Source of the DNA: Paulinella micropora
Taxonomy: Eukaryota > Cercozoa > Imbricatea > Euglyphida > Paulinellidae
Length of the DNA stretch: 50,000 bases
Reading direction: 5' to 3'
NCBI GenBank assembly: GCA_019918135.1
Contig: WBZZ01000599.1
Span: forward strand, 27,501-77,500
This document shows, in pieces, positions 40,644 through 49,858 of the stretch. Numbering within the stretch: the stretch's first letter is position 1; each line of letters opens with the position of its first letter. A program made the position numbers and the translations under genes. The notes under the pieces are model-generated. The model was not told the DNA's origin and searched no databases. It saw only the letters and a program-made list of their open reading frames with translations.

Positions 40644-41420
40644 TCACCTTTCGTGCTCCTTCATAGCCCGGGCCACCTCATCTCTGAAGCGATCGTTCCA
40701 GTGGAACTGCCGCTTAGCTTCGGCTTCCTCCCACTCCAGCGAGCCTGCTTCTGCACAGCACTCCACCACAACAGCCGCACTTGCCGGATTTTCCCGTGGC
40801 TTCACCGAATTTTTCCGAAATTCCTCCCACCGAGCGACCTTTTCCGGCAGCGTACACGCCAGTGAGCCATCCTCCCTTTGCACCGGCGCGGAGACCTTCG
40901 TTCTGCGTGCCCCGCCAAGCCGCTTCGCGAGTAGCCAAAAGCGCTTTGAGGATTGCTCGCGTTGACATTTGACCGCTTCTTCCTGCACTTGCTTGAAGGA
41001 GGCGGACTTCTTGGCCCGAGTTGCCTTCCGAATTTGCTTGCGGAGCCGTAGCCTATTCAGACGGGCTTCCGCATTCGATTCATCCCTCCTGTATGCTGCG
41101 TAGGCCTCCCGGCGCTGCTGAATGAGCTCCTTTAGCTCCCCGTCGAACCAATTGTTGGTGAAACGGGGTCGTATACATCTGGAGCCAAGGACCCGGTGCG
41201 CCGCCATTCGGAAGGACTGCGCCACTCGCTCGGTGACGTCATCTACCACCCGTTGGCTGTCGGCACCACCCGATAGGTCAAGCTCAGGCAGCTGATGTAC
41301 TCTAAGCTTCTGTAGGCAAATGCTGGAATACGTCATCGAACTTGTCGCGTAGATAATCCAGCGCTTGCTTCGCAGCGTGATCATTACCCGAGACACCAGC
41401 ACCAATAAGCTTATCAACAC
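40644..41420 (-). pseudogene. LINE-B endonuclease-RT linker
   Basis: The meaningful part starts at DLSGGADSQRVVDDVTERVA. FTNNWFDGELKELIQQRREA is the usual block after LINE endonucleases, and a basic helix (RLRLRKQIRKATRAKKSASF) follows. It ends at a stop at 40644, after which the frame shifts. Confidence 0.75.
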
Positions 41421-42300
41421 GAAAGGACCTGTAAGGTTTCGCAGCCCGCTTTGGCCGGCGCTGGCCGCTCCACGTCAGTTCGGCCCATACTGCCTTGTGG
41501 TCCGTATCAAGATCATCTTCGCATACTCCGAACTTTGCTCCAGATGCCAAGCCAGGCGACGCGCAGATGTAATCGAGGAGGTGCTTGCCTGTGCCCATGC
41601 CGCGCTGCTCACGCCGGGACCACCAGTAGGACCCTTCCACTGGGCACGAGAAGCCGCTCAGATTTCGCAGGCCCGTAGCGACGAGGACAGCCGCGAGTCT
41701 CTTGCCGTTCTCCGAACGTACCGGTGCTCCCTTTATCATCGACCTCCCCGTGCTGACCGACGATGCCCTCCTCTTTTCGGCTGCATGCCGGCCCGAGCTT
41801 CGCGTTGGCATCCGCCACCGTGACCACAAGACCTTTGGCTCCAAAAAAAGCTATAGCTGCCTGCCAGGCCGCATACGCCTCTGACGACTCTTCTTCCTGC
41901 GTTTCCTGGGGAAAGTAGCCGTTGCCCACATAGATATCCTGAGCGCCGGTAACACCCGAGGCGATACGCAGCCACACTTGCTGCCGGTGGTCGACGGGGG
42001 CTGACACCAGGTTGCAGTACGGACCAAGGAAGTTAGCCACCGCGAATAGAACCCCACCCTTGCAGCGATTTTTCTCGCTGACCTCCGCAGGTTTTCCAAA
42101 AATCCGGAATCCATCCAGGCTGCATTTGGAAAGTTGCTTCTTGCCCATGCGGTGCTCCTGAGCCCCGATGACTAGCCAGCCCTCGTGCTTGTAGAATGCA
42201 TTCCGCCGTGCCTACGTTGTCGTATCCCGTTTTACCCTGCCAGTTGTGACTCGCGACGAGTAGCTTGAAGCCGGTATCGAACTGCTTGGAGCGGTGCTTC
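41302..42300 (-). pseudogene. LINE-B APE-like endonuclease, frameshifted
   Basis: Read over three frames: FKLLVASHNWQGKTGYDN (about 42210-42265), GGVLFAVANFLGPYCNLVS and VVTVADANAKLG (41609-42148), then HLLDYICASPGL and DTDHKAVWAEL (41302-41600). These equal the N, GDFN and SDH motifs of APE nucleases; GDFN reads ADAN, so an active-site Asp context is altered. At least two frameshifts. Confidence 0.72.
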
Positions 42301-43200
42301 TTGGCTCGTTTCCGGACCCGACGGCCGCGCTTGGCTTCCGCCCTCGTGCTGCCCCCCTCTGCAGGTGCTTGCGCAGGTTGGTCCCCCACTGCACTGGCCG
42401 CCGAATGCAGGGGCACCACATGCACATCAGCACACTCAGACACACACTTAGGTGCATCGGCAGCCAATTCCGAAGACACCACCTGCACATCATCAACACA
42501 TTCTTCATGCAGAGGCAAGACGCGATATCCCGTCGCAGCTTCCTCCTTCCGGACCGCCCGCTTCCCCACGCAGATGGATGCGAATAAGCCTTCGGACACG
42601 TTCCCTGTCCCTGAACCTGCGCCCAAGGGCCACATTGACCCCTCTGCCGAAGAATTTGAGATGTTTGAATTGCTGCAACGCCGTCTGCCTGCTGTCATCG
42701 TCCTCGTAGACCAGCTCCAGGTGACGAGACATTCGCTGGCCTTGCCACTCCATTACCGGGACCACCAGACCAAGACCGCTCATTTTGGAGGCGATCTCCT
42801 GTAGATTGGCGCGTTCTGAGAGCCCCCAGACAATCAGATTACGCCCGTCCTTGTCGTACCGATCTACCCGCCGGTACCGTCGAGGCGGCGGTGCCATCTG
42901 CCATATAGCGCCGCTCGCCTTATGTTGAAGCGCCGACCCGTGTGCCAGGTTTGGGGAGGAAGGATGAGGCGCAGCTAAGATAGCCTCTCCACGTGGTTCA
43001 GGAATTCCGTCATATACGCGAGCCCTCATCCTCCCATCCTGGGACATCGGGCCAGAGCCCGTCGAAGAGGCATTCCCACGGGGATTGTCCAGGTCTTCGG
43101 CGATTCTACCTTGTCCCATAAGGGCCACAGTGGTAGCTCCGTTCCTCGCGTATTTGTAATCCATTGAGAGTAGTAGACGGCCAATGTCGCTGGCCATCAC
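42301..43200 (-). pseudogene. LINE-B N-terminal RRM-like segment
   Basis: The frame 42505-43200 contains NLIVWGLSERANLQEIASKM, then HLELVYEDDDSRQTALQQF and FGRGVNVALGRRFRDRERV. The order fits an RNA-recognition-motif fold (RNP2-like IVWGL strand, helix, strand, helix, strand). The next stretch (42301-42698, another frame) is acidic then basic (KRGRRVRKRAKKHR). It would be the RNA-binding part of ORF1 or of a fused ORF2. Confidence 0.55.
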
Positions 43201-44188
43201 CGCCGCGCCTCTTTACGCCGAGGAAAACGCCCGTCCATGCAAATAGCATCGGCGGTATTTGCAACACACACTACACGCATTTCCGCCGGTGTCACTGGAC
43301 GCTGCCGCGTCGCTTCGTGCCCTTCGGCGCCCGCCAGCACCCCCAGCGTCGCCAGAACCTGCCTCACGCACTACACACACTCTCCATCGCATCGCCAACG
43401 CCTCTACTCTCATGCCTTATGGACTTTCAGCTGCTCCTAACAATACACATCATGAGGTACGGGTGTCCCCGAGTGGAGCCAGATCGGACGGCGTGCCGCT
43501 GAAACTCCTTCCCCCACGTGGGTATAGAAGGCGCGAACCTAGCGGTACCTATAGGGTCTTACAGACAAGTATAGTAATCCCAGCCGAAGCTGCTCAGTTA
43601 GAAATGCAACGGTGGAGGGTGTGAATGCATGGGGCAAGGCACGGCAACGCAGCAAGGCATTGGCAAGGCATTGGGACCGACTGAAGCCCCTCTCCAACGT
43701 GCGCTCATCATGTGTTCCAGTTAGGCAACCCCGAAGAAGCGAAGATAGGGAGGAGACAAAACCCAGATAGGATGAAGATAGGATTAACATGAAGCCGAAA
43801 TGGAGCCGAGTTGGAACAGGTCAACTCAGCCCCATCTCGGCTCAATGTGAATCCTATCTTCAACCCATCTCGGTACTGTTTCCTCCGAATGCTCACCTCA
43901 ACAAGATCACCAAACCGGAACTGGAAGCCCCCAGGCATTTACTCGGCAGGAAATTCGGCGAAAATGGGCTAACCAGGAAACCAGACCCAAACCAACAGCC
44001 AAGAAAAACGAGCCAACCAACAATCCAACAGACAACCCCACAACCTGCCTGGCCGAACCCCTACCGAGTAAATGCCCAGTTGAGAGTTGCGCATATCCCG
44101 GTGACCGCCCTCCCCAAGCGGTCACCTTCGTGGGGAGAGGCCCAACCACCTCCTCTTCCCATGGAGTGCCATCTTGTGCACCCCTCCA

Positions 44189-44191
<3 letters not shown>
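43201..44191 (-). other. LINE-B 5' region
   Basis: No convincing ORF. It contains an inverted repeat (43769-43866) and ends at (TAA)n with GGAGGGGTGCACAAGATGGC, a start shared with the element at 49076. A promoter would be expected here but I cannot point to one. Confidence 0.5.
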
Positions 44192-44238
<47 letters not shown>

Positions 44239-44422
44239 GTGCTTCTCAGTCAATGGCGAATGCATTTCTGCACATGTGCCTCCATCGTCTCACCCGTGAG
44301 GGGAGTACGAAGATTTGACGATAGGCTCTACTGACACCCCCGCAAGGCAGCTCACCGACGGGAATCGAACTGGCACAGGTCCCAGATGGTAGACCTTAAC
44401 CACTGGGCTATCGCGGTGCCAC
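44239..44422 (-). mobile_element. SINE-1 divergent copy i, internally deleted
   Basis: The head starts GGCACCGCGATAGCCC like copy d. The ~35-bp module and part of the body are missing. Confidence 0.85.
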
Positions 44423-44445
44423 TAATAATAATAATAATAATAATA

Positions 44446-44610
44446 GTGCTTCTCTGTCAATGGCTGATGCATTTCTGCACATGCGCCTCCATCGTCTCAC
44501 CCGTGAGGGGAGTACGAAGAATTGACGATAAGCTCTAATGACACCCCCGCAAGGGCAGTTCCAACACTTCCAGACGGACCGGTATGTTCAATGAAAATAC
44601 TGGTCCAGAA
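44446..44610 (-). mobile_element. SINE-1 copy j, 5'-truncated
   Basis: Ends inside the internal module (TGGTCCAGAAAAATAAT); no tRNA head. Confidence 0.88.
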
Positions 44611-44636
44611 AAATAATAATAATAATAATAATAATA

Positions 44637-44928
44637 GTGCTTCTCTGTCAATGGCTGATGCATTTCTGCACATGCACCCGTGAGGGGAGTACGAAGAATT
44701 GACGATAAGCTCTAATGACACCCCCGCAAGGGCAGTTCCAACACTTCCAGACGGGCCGGTATGTTCAATGAAAATACTGGTCCAGAAATAGACCGGTATG
44801 TTCAATGAAAATACTGGTCCAGAAATAGACCGGTATGTTCAATGAAAATACTGGTGGCACCGACGGGAATCGAACTGGCGACAGGGCCCAGATGGTAGAA
44901 CTTGACCACTGGGCTATCACGGTGTCCA
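44637..44928 (-). mobile_element. SINE-1 copy k, three modules
   Basis: Full head. The spacers between modules read CCAGAAATAGACCGG. A small deletion near the 3' module removes GCGCCTCCATCGTCTC, so this copy lacks the ATGGAGGC box. Confidence 0.9.
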
Positions 44929-44966
<38 letters not shown>

Positions 44967-44968
<2 letters not shown>

Positions 44969-45507
44969 GTAATAATTGTAACTAGGGGCTGCGCCAACAC
45001 CTGAAAGGATGGTTTACCGGTGCGCGAACGCACCAAACCCCGCCATCCCCACTTCTTATCACTTTTTGAAGGGCCCTGGAGGGCCCCCCGGACCCCCCCC
45101 CCCCCCCCCTCCCCTCCCGCCCCCTTTTCCTTCGACAGGTACGTTGAATTGCCGGGCGCCTGGTGGCAAAAAACCTCAATTTTCAGGTGTGGGTGCCACC
45201 CGCGACCAGAACGGGTACGTACAATCGCAGGGCTCCCCCGGACCCCCCCTTTCCCTTCGACAGGGTACGATGCATTGCCGGAGGTACCGCAAAGCGCCTG
45301 GTGGCAAAAAAACCTCAATTTTCAGGTGTAGGTGCCACCCGCGACCAGAACGGGTACGTACAATCACAGGGCTGGGGTTCCCGGGGGAGGGCCCCCCAAA
45401 CCCCCCCTGCCCCGTCGACAGGGTACGTGGGGGGGGGGGTACAAACAAATTTCATTTTCCCCCTCCCCCCAAACCTCCCACCCCCTTCACCAACACCTTT
45501 CAGGGAT
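44967..45507. repeat. GC-rich minisatellite family, copy 2
   Basis: Starts CTAGGGGCTGCGCCAACACC as at 36130. Two tandem units of about 135-150 bp (AAACCTCAATTTTCAGGTG, GTGCCACCCGCGACCAGAAC, GGGTACGTACAATC) and C/G runs. Ends CCAACACCTTTCAGGGA at (TAA)n. CCTGAAAGG near the start and CCTTTCAGG at the end are inverted copies. Confidence 0.8.
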
Positions 45508-45530
45508 AATAATAATAATAATAATAATAA

Positions 45531-45624
45531 TAGACTTATCAGTCAATTGGCCTTTGATCCTGTCGGACATGTGCCTCCATTGGTAGCACGGGGCCGTTCG
45601 GTGACGCGGCTCCGCTCCAAAGAC

Positions 45625-45625
<1 letters not shown>
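45531..45625 (-). mobile_element. short SINE-like element with the shared 3' module
   Basis: 95 bp between (TAA)n tracts. In element sense it ends CCAATGGAGGCACATG, then GTCC-GACA-GGAT, then about 28 nt, then (ATT)n. The 5' part is unrecognised. Confidence 0.7.
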
Positions 45626-45674
<49 letters not shown>

Positions 45675-45929
45675 GTGCTTCTCAATGGCTGATGCATTTC
45701 TGCACATGCGCCTCCATCGTCTCACCCGTGAGGGGAGTACGAAGAATTGACGATAAGCTCTAATGACACCCCCGCAAGGGCAGTTCCAACACTTCCAGAC
45801 GGACCGGTATGTTCAATGAAAATACTGGTCCAGACGGAGCGGTATGAAAATACTGGTGGCACCGACGGGAATCGAACTGGCGACAGGGCCCAGATGGTAG
45901 AACTTGACCACTGGGCTATCACGGTGTCC

Positions 45930-45930
<1 letters not shown>
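45675..45930 (-). mobile_element. SINE-1 copy l
   Basis: Full head. The second module is shortened (GGAGCGGTATGAAAATAC). A small deletion near the 3' end (CTTCTCAATGG). Confidence 0.9.
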
Positions 45931-45963
<33 letters not shown>

Positions 45964-45965
<2 letters not shown>

Positions 45966-46232
45966 TACTTCCTCTAAGGCATACTGATGCAGCTGATGGC
46001 ACGATCCGTTTCCGGACATGAGCCTCCATGCCCTTGTTCGAGGTGCTCCATCCCCACCTAGTCAGTCTCTCGACTGATTATAGGGGCCACCGATGGAGCT
46101 CCTGAGGGCAAGACTACACTAAGCCGAGGTTATTCCGCAGTCAACAACCTCTTGCAAAACGTTGCCGCATGTGCAAGTGCGTACACCAAGCATGGTTGCT
46201 AGAACTACCTCAAAACCCCACCCATAAACACT
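45964..46232 (-). mobile_element. SINE-2 copy b, 5'-truncated
   Basis: Matches the 3' 265 bp of the copy at 48316-48739 closely, including TCCGGAAACGGA. Ends near CCCACCCATAAACA. Confidence 0.82.
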
Positions 46233-46397
46233 CCGGACACTACGTCGCATACAGTCGTCGTGATGAACAATCGTGGTGTAGACTAGGTGATGATAAATGT
46301 TCCATCGTGAACTCACAGAATGGATTGTTTCAGAAAGAAAACGAAGATGTGACTTTGCTATTTTACTCTAATCATCATTCTTCTTCAACTACCTCCA
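46233..46397. other. no recognisable feature
   Basis: Short unique stretch before the purine/pyrimidine tract; no credible ORF. Confidence 0.4.
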
Positions 46398-46699
46398 CCC
46401 CTTCTTCTTCTTCTTCTTCTTCTTCTTCAAGAAGAAGAAGAAGAAGAAGAAGAAGAAGAAGAAGAAGAAGAGGAAGAGGAAGAGAGAGAGGAAGAAGAGG
46501 AAGAAGAGGAAGAAGAGGAAGAAGAAGAAGAAGGAGGAGGAGGAGGAAGAAGAGGAAGAAGAGGAAGAAGAGGAAGAAGAAGAAGAAGGAGGAGGAGGAG
46601 GAGAATTCTTCTTCTTCTTCTTCTTCTTCTTCTTCTTCTTCTTCTTCTTCTTCTTCTTCTTCTTCTTCTTCTTCATCATCATCTTCTTCTTCTTCATCT
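46398..46699. repeat. (TTC)n-(GAA)n-(TTC)n tract
   Basis: TTC units (46399-46428), then about 175 bp of GAA/GGA/AGA purines, then TTC units (46605-46699). The strands are pure purine or pyrimidine, with inverted symmetry at both switches. The Ser/Arg/Glu/Lys frames through it are artefacts. 46700-47070 shows nothing further. Confidence 0.95.
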
Positions 46700-47072
46700 T
46701 CTCATGTACACTGGAATGCTGTTATCAATGAGACAGAAGAATATGACGGCATGGTTGAAAGTGAATCAGATGTGTATGTAGACTTTACAATAGGTTCCTT
46801 TGCTAACGAGAACGGTTGATCATATATCCATGTGACAAGGACGATTTTTACATCGACTGTGCTGCTGTCGATAAGAGTGCAGTTAGTTTTGCCTAAGCCA
46901 AGGCTCTTCAAACCATGTCATATCATTCAAATTTTTCCTCTTCGTCAATTCAGTTAAAGAAATTCATTATCAATTAATTGGATTTCTTTAATTGATTTCT
47001 CAGTCGATCGTCTTTTTTTTTTTTGACTCATTAAAATGTATCGATAGAAACAATAAATTACTTTTTTTTTTT

Positions 47073-47346
47073 TTCGCGGAACCAATAGTAATATATATAA
47101 ATATAAACAAATAGAAACGATAGACAGGTGAACGAATGAATAGATAGATAGATAGTTAAATAAATAGATAGGTAGATAGATTAGACTGATAGATAGATCG
47201 CTAGATAGATAGAAAAATGGCTCATAGAATGAAAGATAATTGAGATAGATAAATGAATAAGTATTAGGTAAAAAATAGCTACATGCAACATGACAATGCT
47301 ACTAATACTATTGCTATTCCTCCTCCTCCTCCTCCTCCACTACTAG

Positions 47347-47386
<40 letters not shown>

Positions 47387-47673
47387 ACTTATTATTTTTT
47401 TTTTCGCGGAACCAATAGTAATATATATTAACACAAACAAATAGAAACGATAGACAGGTGAACGAATGAATAGATAGATAGATAGTTAAATAAATAGATA
47501 GGTAGATAGATTAGACTGATAGACAGATCGCTAGATAGATAGAAAAATGGCTCATAGATTGAAAGATAGTTGAGATAGATAAATGAATAAGTATTAGGTA
47601 AAAAATAGCTACATGCAACATGACAATGCTACCAATACTATTGCTATTCCTCCTCCTCCTCCTCCACTACTAG

Positions 47674-47730
<57 letters not shown>

Positions 47731-47740
47731 GTTATTACTA
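47073..47740 (+). repeat. 330-bp tandem duplication with GATA- and TAC-type tracts
   Basis: CGCGGAACCAATAGTAATAT occurs at 47075 and 47405. The two copies run in parallel through GATAGATAGATAG, GTATTAGGTAAAAAATAGC and CCTCCTCCTCC, then (TAC)n of different length. A T-run precedes each copy. Confidence 0.9.
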
Positions 47741-47772
47741 TTACTATTATTATTATTATTATTATTATTATT

Positions 47773-48041
47773 GGACACCGTGATAGCCCAGTGGTCAAGT
47801 TCTACCATCTGGGCCCTGTCGCCAGTTCGATTCCCGTCGGTGCCACCAGTATTTTCATTGAACATACCGGTCCGTCTGGACCAGTATTTTCATTGAACAT
47901 ACCGGTCCGTCTGGAAGTGTTGGAACTGCCCTTGCGGGGGTGTCATTAGAGCCTATCGTCAATTCTTCGTACTCCCCTCACGGGTGAGACGATGGAGGCG
48001 CATGTGCAGAAATGCATCAGCCATTGACAGAGAAGCACTAT
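47773..48041 (+). mobile_element. SINE-1 copy m, two modules
   Basis: First copy in plus orientation, full head GGACACCGTGATAGCCC. 3' module ATGGAGGCGCATG at 47992-48004 with hairpin TGCA-GAAA-TGCA at 48005-48016. Confidence 0.92.
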
Positions 48042-48076
48042 CATTATTATTATTATTATTATTATTACCTGATGAT

Positions 48077-48276
48077 GTGCCACCAGTATTTTCATTGTAC
48101 ATACCGATCCGTCTGGACCAGTATTTTCATTGAACATACCGGCCCGTCTGGAAGTGTTGGAACTGCCCTTGCGGGGGTGTCATTAGAGCTTATCGTCAAT
48201 TCTTCGTACTCCCCTCACGGGTGAGACGATGGAGGCGCATGTGCAGAAATGCATCAGCCATTGACAGAGAAGCACT
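48077..48276 (+). mobile_element. SINE-1 copy n, headless, with target-site duplication
   Basis: Begins GTGCCACCAG, at the end of the tRNA head. Flanked by ATTACCTGATGAT at 48064-48076 and 48277-48289, a 13-bp target-site duplication. Two modules. Confidence 0.9.
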
Positions 48277-48315
48277 ATTACCTGATGATAAAAACTTAGT
48301 CACGCTTGTTTATCA

Positions 48316-48739
48316 GAGCTCCAGCCCAATGGCCTTACGGCGTTAAACTGTGATGCCAACTCAAAACCATTTGGTGGATGATGCTGGGGAGGAGGGTCGT
48401 TGGGCGCCTGTCGAAGATCTTAAACTCCGCTATGCCGGTTGATAGCCCGTGGACCCAGCGGATACCAAATTGTTATGGGTGGGGTTTTGAGGTAGTTCTA
48501 GCAACCATGCTTGGTGTACGCACTTGCACATGCGGCAACGTTTTGCAAGAGGTTGTTGGGACTGCGGAATAACCTCGGCTTAGTGTAGTCTTGCCCTCAG
48601 GAGCTCCATCGGTGGCCCCTATAATCAGTCGAGAGACTGACTAGGTGGGGATGGAGCACCTCGAACAAGGGCATGGAGGCTCATGTCCGGAAACGGATCG
48701 TGCCATCAGCTGCATCAGTATGCCTTAGAGGAAGTATAT
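48316..48739 (+). mobile_element. SINE-2 copy c, longest
   Basis: Starts about TCCAGCCCAATGGCC. 3' module ATGGAGGCTCATG (48673-48685), hairpin TCCG-GAAA-CGGA (48686-48697), then (ATT)n. CAGCCCAATGG resembles a pol III A box, but no good B box is placed at the usual distance. Confidence 0.82.
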
Positions 48740-48768
48740 TATTATTTTTATTATTATTATTATTATTT

Positions 48769-49037
48769 TGGACACCGTGATAGCCCAGTGGTCAAGTTCT
48801 ACCATCTGGGCCCTGTCGCCAGTTCGATTCCCGTCGGTGCCACCAGTATTTTCATTGAACATACCGGTCCGTCTCTGGACCAGTATTTTCATTGAACATA
48901 CCGGTTCGTCTGGAAGTGTTGGAACTGCCCTTGCGGGGGTGTCATTACAGCCTATCGTCAATTCTTCGTACTCCCCTCACGGGTGAGACGATGGAGGCGC
49001 ATGTGCAGAAATGCATCAGCCATTGACAGAGAAGCAC

Positions 49038-49040
<3 letters not shown>
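48769..49040 (+). mobile_element. SINE-1 copy o, two modules
   Basis: Full length, starting GGACACCGTG after (ATT)n and TTTT. Confidence 0.92.
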
Positions 49041-49075
<35 letters not shown>

Positions 49076-49076
<1 letters not shown>

Positions 49077-49535
49077 GGAGGGGTGCACAGTATGGCACCC
49101 CACGGGAAGAGGAGGTGGTTGGGCCTCTTCCCACTGATTCCGAGGCTATGTTGTTGCGTTGTTTTTATAAGACATACACCACGTGGGGTCAAAGGGGTAT
49201 ATACATTCCGAGATCTAGGGGTGGTGACGGGTTTCGAGGCGTCCCAGACACTTACCGCCAAACGTCCTCATGCGCTGGCAGACCGCATGCAATGTCTGCT
49301 ACCCCCCTTGAGTACCTTCAATCGACTTATGCCCAGTCTTTGTGGTCTCTCATAGGGAACATCAATCATTTGCAGTTGATTCCCTGCAAGGTATCCGACA
49401 CGCCGGGCGGGTAGCTATTCAGGGATGGTTAGAGTCACTCTTCCCTCCCCAACATTCACTGTGTGTGACTGTTGGGTCGAGGGATGGAGGCGCATGGTCC
49501 TTGGACTCAGCTATGAAAGATCAATACACTATTAT
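49076..49535 (+). mobile_element. 460-bp element with LINE-B-like 5' and 3' ends
   Basis: Starts GGAGGGGTGCACAGTATGGC and continues GGGAAGAGGAGGTGGTTGGG, matching the first 60 bases of LINE-B. Ends ATGGAGGCGCATG (49484-49496), hairpin GTCC-TT-GGAC, (ATT)n. The middle has no similarity to LINE-B that I can see and no credible ORF. Probably a non-autonomous relative or SINE driven by LINE-B. Confidence 0.65.
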
Positions 49536-49560
49536 TATTATTATTATTATTGTTATTTAT

Positions 49561-49831
49561 GGACACCGTGATAGCCCAGTGGTCAAGTTCTACCATCTGG
49601 GCCCTGTCGCCAGTTCGATTCCCGTCGGTGCCACCAGTATTTTCATTGAACATACCGGTCTATTTCTGGACCAGTATTTTCATTGAACATACCGGCCCGT
49701 CTGGAAGTGTTGGAACTGCCCTTGCGGGGGTGTCATTAGAGCTTATCGTCAATTCTTCGTACTCCCCTCACGGGTGAGACGATGGAGGCGCATGTGCAGA
49801 AATGCATCAGCCATTGACAGAGAAGCACTAT
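49561..49831 (+). mobile_element. SINE-1 copy p, two modules
   Basis: Full head. The module spacer has TATTTCTGGACC as in copy b. Confidence 0.92.
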
Positions 49832-49858
49832 TATTGTTATTATTATTATTATTATTAT

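Larger units (their letters stand above)
38079..44191 (-). mobile_element. LINE-B, 6.1-kb APE-type non-LTR retrotransposon
   Basis: Bounded on both sides by (TAA)n. In element sense: 5' region 44191-43201 (beginning CTGGAGGGGTGCACAAGATGG), an RRM-like segment, endonuclease, linker, reverse transcriptase with CCHC, and the stop at 38091-38093 only about 12 bases before (ATT)n. GC-rich coding, in contrast with LINE-A. Several frameshifts upstream of the RT make it inactive. Confidence 0.85.

Noticed and set aside
38161..40865. Plus-strand ORFs of 60-190 codons opposite LINE-B
   Set aside because: The minus strand carries the unmistakable RT motifs; these are GC-rich shadows.
46169..46819. 216-codon ORF with poly-Ser, poly-Arg and Glu/Lys blocks
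   Set aside because: It runs through a TTC/GAA tract and starts in a truncated SINE-2; the composition is purely repeat-driven.
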